In this document: positions 49,552 through 57,411 of the stretch, one piece after another | Layout: each line of letters opens with the position of its first letter | Numbering within the stretch: the stretch's first letter is position 1 | NCBI RefSeq assembly: GCF_027484205.1 | Contig: NZ_JAIXUB010000013.1 | Location: 248,001-312,000, forward strand | DNA length: 64,000 nucleotides | Direction of reading: 5' to 3' | Source of the DNA: Flavobacterium sp. | GTDB lineage: Bacteria > Bacteroidota > Bacteroidia > Flavobacteriales > Flavobacteriaceae | Notes under the pieces: model-generated | The model's database searches: none | Seen by the model: the letters and a program-made list of their open reading frames with translations, nothing else | Told to the model about the DNA's origin: nothing | Made by a program: the position numbers and the translations under genes

Positions 49552-50796
49552 ATGAATAAGTATGTAAAATATGGTTTAATTTTAAGTGTAGTAGCAGTTA
49601 TCGGTGCTATTATTTATTTCTTTATCATAAAACCTGAAGATCATGATACAAGTTCACATGAAGATGTTGTATATACCTGCTCAATGCATCCACAAATCAT
49701 CAGAGACAAGCCTGGAAACTGTCCTATATGTGGCATGACTTTAGTAAAAAAAGCAACTGACAATCATGAAAAAGAGGATCATAATCTTGATAATGTTATT
49801 AAACCTACTGATAACTTTATAGTTGGCAAATTTCAAACTACTACAGCAATAGATTCAACACTATACAATGAGATTAATCTTTCGGGAATTGTTGCCTACG
49901 ACCCGAACTCAGCAGTAAACATTGCTGCAAAAACAAGTGGAAGAATAGAAAAAATGTATATAAATTTCAAATACCAACGCATTACTAAAGGACAAAAATT
50001 ATTTGATTTATATAGTCCTGAACTGTTAACAGAGCAAGAAAACTTCATTTACTTAATTTCAAATGATAGCGAAAACCATTCAATCATAGAAGCATCTAAA
50101 CAAAAGCTGTTGCTTTACGGCATGACTAAGAACCAAATAAACGCGCTAATTAATTCCAAAAGGGCTAATCCTAAAATAGCTATCTACAGCCCTTCAAATG
50201 GAATTGTTATAGGAACAGAATCAATGGTTACTTCAACAAATTCTGGAATGCAAAGTATGAACAGTAGCACTGAAAAACTTGAACTAAAAGAAGGTAATTA
50301 TATAAAAAAGGGTGAGGTCATTTTTAAATTGATAAATACAGACAAAATTTGGGGAGTATTAAATATTACACAAGAAAACAGTAGCCTTATCACTGTCAAT
50401 CAACCGATTAAAATTACTACAGAACTCAATAATAGTGAATCTTTAGATGCTAAAGTTAATTTTATTGAAACACAATTTAATTCAGGCGATAAAACCAATA
50501 GAATAAGGGTTTATTTAAATAATACCAGCAAATGGCCGATAGGTTTAAGATTGCAAGGAGTTGTAAAAACAAAGGCAATTAGCGGCGTTTGGGTACAAAA
50601 AAATGCAGTGGTAAGTACCGGCAATAAAAAAATCGTTTTTATCAAATTTCAGAATGGTTTTGAAGCAACACCTGTAAAAACAGGATATGAAATGAAAGAG
50701 TATATTCAAATCATTACAGGTATTTCAGTAAAAGATACCATTGCGAAAAATGCACAATATTTAATCGATAGCGAAAGCTTTATTAAAACAGAGTAA
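49552..50796 (+). CDS. cusB: RND periplasmic adaptor with heavy-metal-binding domain (CusB-type), copy 1
   Basis: The 414-residue protein has an N-terminal membrane anchor (YVKYGLILSVVAVIGAIIYFFII). Residues 41-65 contain a heavy-metal-binding module: YTCSMHPQIIRDKPGNCPIC then GMTL. A HlyD/CusB-like region follows: the hybrid-domain strand VNIAAKTSGRIEKMYINF, a helical hairpin (about 160-200), a second lipoyl-type strand and a beta-barrel (LKEGNYIKKGEVIFKLINTDKIWGVL). CusB collects periplasmic Cu(I) for the pump and links CusA to CusC. A second adaptor follows after two bases. Confidence 0.9.
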   Translation: MNKYVKYGLILSVVAVIGAIIYFFIIKPEDHDTSSHEDVVYTCSMHPQIIRDKPGNCPICGMTLVKKATDNHEKEDHNLDNVIKPTDNFIVGKFQTTTAIDSTLYNEINLSGIVAYDPNSAVNIAAKTSGRIEKMYINFKYQRITKGQKLFDLYSPELLTEQENFIYLISNDSENHSIIEASKQKLLLYGMTKNQINALINSKRANPKIAIYSPSNGIVIGTESMVTSTNSGMQSMNSSTEKLELKEGNYIKKGEVIFKLINTDKIWGVLNITQENSSLITVNQPIKITTELNNSESLDAKVNFIETQFNSGDKTNRIRVYLNNTSKWPIGLRLQGVVKTKAISGVWVQKNAVVSTGNKKIVFIKFQNGFEATPVKTGYEMKEYIQIITGISVKDTIAKNAQYLIDSESFIKTE

Positions 50797-50798
50797 AT

Positions 50799-52040
50799 AT
50801 GAAAAAATCAAATAAAATAGGTATCCTTTTATTATTTGTCTTAATACTTATGGCTTGCAATTCCAAAGAGCATCAAGACCATTCGGTGACCGACAAGGAA
50901 GACCATTCCCAACATGATAATAATAAAGAAGCCACTTTTTATACATGTTCGATGGATCCTCAAGTGAAAGAAGACAAACCGGGTAAGTGTCCTATCTGCC
51001 ATATGGAGTTAACACCTGTAAAACGTGATGAGAATGAGGTAAACCAAATAAGTCTGAGTAGGCAACAAATACAACTTGGCAATATTACAACCCAAGTTAT
51101 CGAGCAAACACAAAATAATGTCGAACAAAATTATACTGGTGTTCTAACATTCAATCAAGAAAAATCCAAAACAATTGCTGCAAAAGCAATGGGTAGAATA
51201 GAAAAGTTATATTTCAAATCCACAGGTGATTATATAGCCACAAATCAACCTGTATTTCAATTGTATAGTGAAGATATAGCAATCGCTAAACAAGATTATT
51301 ACGCTGCATTTAAACAACTGGAGATGCCCGGCGATTTTGGCAAAAACGCAAAAAACATATTGAATTCGGCCAAACAAAAACTCCTCTTTTACGGACTGTC
51401 GCATTGTCAAATTGAGCGTATAAAAATCACTAAAGATGTTTCACCTTACACCACGTTCTACAGTACTATAAGTGGTGCAATCTCTGAAATAAGTGCTGTT
51501 GAAGGAAGTTATGTTATGGAAGGCGCTCCAATAATTAAAGTGACTGATTTAAGCAAACTTTGGCTTGAAACACAAGTAAATATCAACTATTTCAAAAGCC
51601 TCCAAATAGGTCAAAGTGCTACAATAACCTTTGCCGATTTTCCCGATAAAATAATAAATGCTAAAGTAGTATTTATAAATCCCGAAATAAATCCGGAAAC
51701 AAGATTACTATTGGTTCGATTTGAAATACCTAATCAAAATCTAATCTTAAAACCCGGTATGCAGGGTATTGCAAAACTCATGATTTCCGGTGGCAAAGGC
51801 ATCTACATTCCCACTGATTCGGTAATTAGGGAAGAAAATGCATCCTACATCTGGGTAGAAAAAAAGCCCGGCGTTTATGAAAATATGATGGTAGAAACAG
51901 GGTTAGAAATCAATGGACTAATCGAAATAAAAACTAAAATCGAAAATGGTCAAAAAGTAGTCATAACAGGAGCCTACGCCATCAACAGCGAATATAAATT
52001 CCGCAAAGGAAGTAATCCAATGGAAGGGATGAAAATGTAA
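50799..52040 (+). CDS. RND periplasmic adaptor lipoprotein (CusB-type), copy 2
   Basis: The 413-residue lipoprotein has lipobox LILMACNS, then a His-rich stretch (HQDHSVTDKEDHSQHD), then a heavy-metal-binding module YTCSMDPQVKEDKPGKCPIC followed by HMEL in place of the usual GMEL. The adaptor domains follow: KTIAAKAMGRIEKLYFKS, a helical hairpin and the barrel (EGSYVMEGAPIIKVTDLSKLWLE). Two different adaptors for one pump are frequent in Bacteroidota Cus operons; they may alternate around the CusA trimer. The altered module (MDP and CHM) may change metal affinity. Confidence 0.9.
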   Translation: MKKSNKIGILLLFVLILMACNSKEHQDHSVTDKEDHSQHDNNKEATFYTCSMDPQVKEDKPGKCPICHMELTPVKRDENEVNQISLSRQQIQLGNITTQVIEQTQNNVEQNYTGVLTFNQEKSKTIAAKAMGRIEKLYFKSTGDYIATNQPVFQLYSEDIAIAKQDYYAAFKQLEMPGDFGKNAKNILNSAKQKLLFYGLSHCQIERIKITKDVSPYTTFYSTISGAISEISAVEGSYVMEGAPIIKVTDLSKLWLETQVNINYFKSLQIGQSATITFADFPDKIINAKVVFINPEINPETRLLLVRFEIPNQNLILKPGMQGIAKLMISGGKGIYIPTDSVIREENASYIWVEKKPGVYENMMVETGLEINGLIEIKTKIENGQKVVITGAYAINSEYKFRKGSNPMEGMKM

Positions 52041-52054
52041 TTTAAATAGTAAGA

Positions 52055-53299
52055 ATGAACAATTTTAATCAAATAATACAGCAATACAAAATCGATACAG
52101 AAAGCGTTTATAATACTTGGTTTGTTGATAATGACCAAAGATTGAAAGCATTCCGAACCATCCGTCGTGGAATCATTCAGGTAGTTGAAGACATTAAAAA
52201 TAAATCATTCCCAAACGATTTTAAAAATAGTAGCTTAGAGTTTGTACTAAATTGCATTGCCGAGCAAAAGCAGGTATTTGTTGGCGTTTCACATCCTTTT
52301 TATTGGAAACCAAAACTTAGGATTCCTGATATCTATGAAAATCAAACCAATAAAGTTGCTTTTGGTCAATTCTTGGAAAATTGCATTAACGCAAAAAACG
52401 AAGAACAGGTACTTAAAGAAATTGTTAAACTAGACGATTTACATATTAAGGGATTGGGTCCGGCAGTTGCCAGTATTTTGTACTTCTTGCATCCAACATG
52501 GTTTCCTCCTTTTAACACGGCAATTGTAAACGGTTTTAATTTTTTGTTCAAGGATAAAAAGAAATTGGGAAGCTGGAGTGAATACTTAAAAATTAGAGAG
52601 ACATTAATGGAAACCAATAACAAATTCAAATCGGAACTATCTAATGATTTAGGTGCAATCGCAGGATTGTGTTTTGAAATTGGAACTCAAAAAATGCTAA
52701 TAGGAAATGATGATTATTTGAGTGAAGATGAGCGCCATAAATTCGAAAAAAACATAGTTAAACGTCAAAAAGAAATTATTGAAGAAAAGAAGGAAGATAA
52801 TTTGCATAGTGAAATGCAATACCATTTATTGAAAATTGGTGCATCATTAGGTTTCGATGTTACTCCTGCCAGTAATGATAAAAGTAAAGCATACAATGGG
52901 CAAAGTTTTTCTTTTATCTCTATTAATAAATTCCCGGAATTACCATGTGACAAAGACACCCAAAACACCATCAAACTAATAGATGTATTGTGGTTTGAGA
53001 AAGGAACAAATAATATTATTGGGGCATTTGAAGTAGAGAAAAGTACTAGTATTTACTCGGGTATTTTACGCCTTTCCGACCTTTATTTTAGCATTTCAGA
53101 TGGTGATGAAGTATTTTATATAATAATTCCTGATAGTCGTGAAAAAGATGTTATTCAACAACTAAACAGACCTGTTATAAAAAATTCGAAAATGAATATC
53201 AAATACATTCTTTTTTCAGAGTTAAGAACCAATTGCGATGCAATTTGCAAATTTGGGACAGACCATTCCATTATGGATAAAATAGCAAAAACAATTTAA
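52055..53299 (+). CDS. restriction-endonuclease-like (PD-(D/E)xK) protein inside the copper operon
   Basis: The 414-residue cytoplasmic protein has a helix-hairpin-helix-like stretch (LHIKGLGPAVASILYFLHPTW) near residue 135 and a C-terminal region matching a nuclease superfamily with LIDVLWFEKGTNNIIGAFEV and EKSTSIYSGILRLSDL (about 310-345), where Asp and Glu would bind metal and the following Lys may be catalytic. Similar IDVLW...AFEVE-TTSIYSGLLR segments occur in uncharacterised type II restriction-like proteins. No methyltransferase lies beside it. It interrupts a conserved copper gene order between the second CusB and the HMA-AraC regulator and may be a moron-like insertion. Confidence 0.65.
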   Translation: MNNFNQIIQQYKIDTESVYNTWFVDNDQRLKAFRTIRRGIIQVVEDIKNKSFPNDFKNSSLEFVLNCIAEQKQVFVGVSHPFYWKPKLRIPDIYENQTNKVAFGQFLENCINAKNEEQVLKEIVKLDDLHIKGLGPAVASILYFLHPTWFPPFNTAIVNGFNFLFKDKKKLGSWSEYLKIRETLMETNNKFKSELSNDLGAIAGLCFEIGTQKMLIGNDDYLSEDERHKFEKNIVKRQKEIIEEKKEDNLHSEMQYHLLKIGASLGFDVTPASNDKSKAYNGQSFSFISINKFPELPCDKDTQNTIKLIDVLWFEKGTNNIIGAFEVEKSTSIYSGILRLSDLYFSISDGDEVFYIIIPDSREKDVIQQLNRPVIKNSKMNIKYILFSELRTNCDAICKFGTDHSIMDKIAKTI

Positions 53300-53309
53300 G
53301 ACCTAATAG

Positions 53310-53870
53310 ATGAAACTACACATTAAAAATATGGTATGCAGCCGCTGTAAAATGGCGGTAAAATCTGTATTTGAAAGTATGGAGATTAATCCTATCTCTG
53401 TGGAGTTGGGTGAAGTTGAATTAAAAAATGATATACAAGAAAGTCAAAAAAACGAGTTACTAAAAAACCTTCGTGCTTTTGGCTTTGATTTAATAGATGA
53501 TAGGAAAAGTAAAACGATTGATAAAATTAAAACACTCATTATTGATTTGGTCCAAAATAAAAACAATGATTTAAAAACAACCCTTTCCGAGTTTCTATTC
53601 CAAGAACTGCACCAGGACTACAATACTTTGAGCAATCTCTTCTCTGAAGTAGAAAACACAACAATTGAAAAATACTTTATCAATCAAAAAATTGAGAAAG
53701 TAAAAGAGTTGATTATGTATGATGAATTATCGCTTAGTCAAATAGCCTACTCATTAAATTATAGCAGTGTTTCGCATTTAAGTAACCAATTCAAAAAAGT
53801 AACTGGCTTTTCACCAACCTACTTCAAGAATTTAAAAACCATAAAAAGAAAACAAATAGAAGATATATAA
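53310..53870 (+). CDS. HMA-like domain fused to AraC-type HTH, probable copper regulator
   Basis: The 186-residue protein opens with a short HMA-like domain (LHIKNMVCSRCKMAVKSV, with CSRC in the metal loop; residues 3 to about 68). It continues with a helical linker and an AraC HTH (about 95-182: YDELSLSQIAYSLNYSSVSHLSNQFKKVTGFSPTYFKNL). The combination suggests direct sensing of Cu(I) by the HMA loop. The AraC domain has a normal second helix-turn-helix. It is divergent from nothing: copA follows 77 bp downstream on the same strand, with TGCAAATC direct repeats in the gap. This fits activation of copA and the locus. Confidence 0.82.
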   Translation: MKLHIKNMVCSRCKMAVKSVFESMEINPISVELGEVELKNDIQESQKNELLKNLRAFGFDLIDDRKSKTIDKIKTLIIDLVQNKNNDLKTTLSEFLFQELHQDYNTLSNLFSEVENTTIEKYFINQKIEKVKELIMYDELSLSQIAYSLNYSSVSHLSNQFKKVTGFSPTYFKNLKTIKRKQIEDI

Positions 53871-53874
53871 ATCT

Positions 53875-53903
53875 TGCAAATCAAACCCAAAATTGTGCAA
53901 ATC
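53875..53903 (+). promoter_or_regulatory. candidate AraC direct repeats upstream of copA
   Basis: TGCAAATC occurs at 53875-53882 and 53896-53903, 21 bp (two helical turns) apart, 45-73 bp before the copA ATG. AraC-family dimers bind such repeats; assignment to the HMA-AraC regulator is inferred. Confidence 0.5.
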
Positions 53904-53947
53904 CATAAAGCAGTTATGATAGAAATTTGTATTAAAATAATATAAAA

Positions 53948-56485
53948 ATGATACATACTTACAACATTACCGGAATGACTTGCGATGGTTGTCGCACTAA
54001 AGTTGAAAAAACATTAAATACTATTGAGGGTATTGAGGCAAAAGTTTCATTAAATCCACCAATAGCAACAATAACTATGGATAAGCACATTCCAACTGAA
54101 AAGCTTAAAGAAGCTTTGACAGCAGTGGGAAAATACACCATAGAAATGAGTAAAGGAAACGTTATTGAGCATTCTGTAACAAACAAAGCAACTGAAAAAT
54201 CATGTTGCTCCACCCAAACTCATGATCATAAAAAAGAAACAACTATACCAAACAATGCACAAGGAAAATATTACTGTCCAATGCATTGTGAAGGCGAAAA
54301 AGTATACGACAAGATAGGCGACTGTCCTGTATGTGGAATGGATTTAGTCAAAGCACCTGAGTTAGCAAGTAGCAAAACTTTGTACACTTGTCCAATGCAT
54401 CCCGAGGTAATTAGTGAAACTCCGGGTTCATGTCCTATTTGCGGTATGGATTTAGTACCCATGGAACCAAGCGAAAGCGAAGATCAAAGGACTTACAAAG
54501 ATTTGGTCAAAAAAATGAAAATTGCAGTGGTATTTACTGTTCCCATTTTCGCTATTGCAATGATAGAAATGGCTCACAATAATCCTTTATTGCAACTAAT
54601 GGATGCCTCAAAGTGGAATTGGGTTCAATTGCTCCTTTCCTTGCCTGTTGTTTTTTATGCTTGTTGGATATTCTTTGTTCGGGCATGGAAATCAATCATT
54701 ACTTGGAATTTAAACATGTTTACCCTAATTGGTATAGGTACAGGAGTGGCATTTTTATTTAGTTTAGTCGGAATGTTTTTTCCTGATGTTTTTCCAAGCG
54801 AATTCAAAACCGAGCACGGAACAGTACTATTGTACTTTGAAGCGACAACCGTAATTCTAACTTTAGTTCTACTGGGACAATTACTCGAAGCCAGAGCACA
54901 CAGTCAAACCAGTGGAGCCATAAAAGAATTATTAAAATTGGCACCAACCGAAGCCACTTTGGTAACTGACGGCGGCGATAAAATAATTTCAATCCATGAC
55001 ATCAAAAAAGGCGATTTATTGAGAGTAAAACCCGGAGACAAAATTCCTGTTGACGGAAAAATAACCGAAGGCGAAAGCAGTATTGATGAAGCTATGATTA
55101 CAGGCGAACCCATACCAGTTGACAAAAAGAAAGACGATAATGTAATTTCCGGAACAATAAACGGCAATAAATCCTTTGTGATGATAGCCGAAAAAGTTGG
55201 TTCCGAAACTTTGCTTTCTCAAATCGTGCAGATGGTAAATGATGCCAGCCGTTCAAGGGCACCAATTCAAAAATTAGCAGATAGTATATCTAGATATTTT
55301 GTGCCAATTGTTGTTATTGTATCGGCAATAACTTTTTTGGTTTGGGCAAAATTTGGTCCGGAACCGGCATTAGTATATGGTTTTATAAATGCTATTGCGG
55401 TATTGATTATTGCTTGTCCTTGTGCTTTAGGATTAGCTACGCCAATGTCAGTAATGGTGGGTGTGGGTAAAGGTGCCCAATCCGGAGTATTGATTAAAAA
55501 TGCGGAAGCCTTAGAAAACATGAATAAAGTGAATGCTTTAATTACCGATAAAACAGGCACAATCACTGAAGGAAAACCATCTGTCGAGAAAATTTATGCA
55601 GCTAATAACAACAATGATGATTTATTACAAAGTATAGCATCATTAAATCAATACAGCGAACATCCATTAGCGCAAGCAGTTGTTAATTATGCTAAAACTA
55701 AATCTATTTCTTTAATTGACGTAAAAGATTTTGAAGCTGTTGCCGGTAAAGGCGTAACAGGAACAGTCACCAATAAAAAAGTGGCATTAGGAAATAAAAA
55801 ACTAATGGAACTAGTCAGAGTAACTGTTCCTGTCGATTTAGAAAACAAAATTATTGCAGAGCAGAAACTCGGTAAAACGGTTTCATACATTTCAGTTGAT
55901 GGGATTGCCGTGGGTTTTGTATCTATTTTTGACGCTATTAAAGACTCAAGCGCAACAGCAATCAAAGAATTAATCAACCAAGGTGTCGAAGTAATTATGC
56001 TTACTGGAGACAATGAAAATACAGCCAAAGCGGTCGCTGATGAATTGGGGTTAGCCTCATTCAAAGCAGGATGCTTGCCCGAAGATAAGCTCAAAGAAAT
56101 TAAACGATTACAATCAGAAGGCAAAATTGTTGCCATGGCAGGTGATGGTATAAATGATGCACCGGCATTAGCTCAAGCTAATGTTGGAATTGCAATGGGA
56201 ACCGGGACTGATGTAGCAATAGAAAGTGCCAAAATCACTCTGGTTAAAGGCGATTTACAAGGCATAGTTAAAGCCAAAAATTTAAGCCATGCTGTAATGA
56301 GAAACATTAAGCAAAATTTATTCTTTGCGTTTTTCTATAATGTATTGGGAGTGCCAATTGCAGCAGGAATTTTATATCCTTTTTTTGGTGTTTTATTATC
56401 TCCAATGATTGCAGCTTTAGCCATGTCTTTTAGCTCAGTATCTGTAATTGTGAATGCGTTACGATTACGAAATTTAAAACTTTAA
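53948..56485 (+). CDS. copA: copper-translocating P1B-type ATPase with HMA and two heavy-metal-binding domains
   Basis: The 845-residue protein has an N-terminal HMA domain (GMTCDGCRTK, Cys12 and Cys15), a His-containing linker, then two heavy-metal-binding modules (YYCPMHCEGEKVYDKIGDCP about 97-130; YTCPMHPEVISETPGSCPIC about 137-165). The P-type core follows with CPC in IIACPCALGLATP (about 488), the phosphorylation motif DKTGTITEG (about 533), SEHPLAQ (about 570) and GDGINDAPA (about 732). The membrane motifs indicate Cu(I)/Ag(I) export from the cytoplasm. Three metal-binding domains on one ATPase are a notably large set. Confidence 0.96.
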   Translation: MIHTYNITGMTCDGCRTKVEKTLNTIEGIEAKVSLNPPIATITMDKHIPTEKLKEALTAVGKYTIEMSKGNVIEHSVTNKATEKSCCSTQTHDHKKETTIPNNAQGKYYCPMHCEGEKVYDKIGDCPVCGMDLVKAPELASSKTLYTCPMHPEVISETPGSCPICGMDLVPMEPSESEDQRTYKDLVKKMKIAVVFTVPIFAIAMIEMAHNNPLLQLMDASKWNWVQLLLSLPVVFYACWIFFVRAWKSIITWNLNMFTLIGIGTGVAFLFSLVGMFFPDVFPSEFKTEHGTVLLYFEATTVILTLVLLGQLLEARAHSQTSGAIKELLKLAPTEATLVTDGGDKIISIHDIKKGDLLRVKPGDKIPVDGKITEGESSIDEAMITGEPIPVDKKKDDNVISGTINGNKSFVMIAEKVGSETLLSQIVQMVNDASRSRAPIQKLADSISRYFVPIVVIVSAITFLVWAKFGPEPALVYGFINAIAVLIIACPCALGLATPMSVMVGVGKGAQSGVLIKNAEALENMNKVNALITDKTGTITEGKPSVEKIYAANNNNDDLLQSIASLNQYSEHPLAQAVVNYAKTKSISLIDVKDFEAVAGKGVTGTVTNKKVALGNKKLMELVRVTVPVDLENKIIAEQKLGKTVSYISVDGIAVGFVSIFDAIKDSSATAIKELINQGVEVIMLTGDNENTAKAVADELGLASFKAGCLPEDKLKEIKRLQSEGKIVAMAGDGINDAPALAQANVGIAMGTGTDVAIESAKITLVKGDLQGIVKAKNLSHAVMRNIKQNLFFAFFYNVLGVPIAAGILYPFFGVLLSPMIAALAMSFSSVSVIVNALRLRNLKL

Positions 56486-56488
56486 AAA

Positions 56489-57373
56489 ATGCAAGCGGAA
56501 ATAAAAAAAATAATCTTTACAAGCTTTATACTGGTTCAATCTTTATTAATAAATGCTCAAGATAAAGTTCAAATCAGAACAACCTCAGCAAGCCCGGCGG
56601 CTTCATTTGAGCAAGAAGTAGGCAGTGCAAAAATAAAAATGGCATATAGCAGACCATTGGTAAGAGGCAGAAAAATATTTGGTGAGTTAGTACCATTCGA
56701 TAAACTTTGGCGAACTGGTGCGAGTGATTGTACAGTAATAACAACTTTCGAAGATATTTCTTTTGGTAACAGTGTATTAAAAGTCGGTAGTTATTCAATA
56801 TTCTCAATCCCTTCAATTAATGAGTGGACAATAATCGTTAACGCTGATACCACCTTACATGGTGAAACTGGCTATGATGAGAAAAAAGATGTCATACGTT
56901 TCAAAGTCCCTACAGAAAAAAGCCCCAATTTCTATGAAACATTTACAATTGAATTAAATGACATCAATAGCAAAGGCGAAGCATTTTTAAAAATACTTTG
57001 GGAAAATACCATGGTCAAAATACCTTTAAAGAGTAAGGAAGATGATACCATATTAGCATTGATAGACCAACATATTACTAAAGGAAAAACACAAGATGCT
57101 AATTTGTTATTTCAGGCTGCTAATTATTATTACAGTACAAATAGAGATTTTAAACAAGCAATTGAGTGGCTTATTGAAGCCGAAAAAATAAATCCTCAAA
57201 ATTTCTATTATCCAAATTTGAGACAAAAATTAGCCTCTGAAAATAAAGATTACATGAATGCTATTGAAGCCGCAAAACGAGCTATTTCATTAGCTGACAA
57301 GGAAAAAATGAAAAAAACTATCGAAATATTGAACAATAAAATTGCAGATTGGGAAATATTGCTAAAAAGATAA
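56489..57373 (+). CDS. DUF2911 domain protein with TPR-like tail
   Basis: The 294-residue exported protein (signal peptide ending LLINAQ) has the DUF2911 pattern KIKMAYSRPLVRGRKIFG...LVPFDKLWRTGASDCTVITTFEDISFG and a C-terminal half with TPR-like helices (FQAANYYYSTNRDFKQAIEWLIEAEKINPQNFY). DUF2911 is a periplasmic family of unknown function common in Bacteroidota. Its start lies three bases after the copA stop, so it is cotranscribed with copA. The reason for its presence in a copper locus is not clear. Confidence 0.85.
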   Translation: MQAEIKKIIFTSFILVQSLLINAQDKVQIRTTSASPAASFEQEVGSAKIKMAYSRPLVRGRKIFGELVPFDKLWRTGASDCTVITTFEDISFGNSVLKVGSYSIFSIPSINEWTIIVNADTTLHGETGYDEKKDVIRFKVPTEKSPNFYETFTIELNDINSKGEAFLKILWENTMVKIPLKSKEDDTILALIDQHITKGKTQDANLLFQAANYYYSTNRDFKQAIEWLIEAEKINPQNFYYPNLRQKLASENKDYMNAIEAAKRAISLADKEKMKKTIEILNNKIADWEILLKR

Positions 57374-57411
57374 TTTCATAAGAACAAATTTTAAAAAATG
57401 AAAATACTAAA

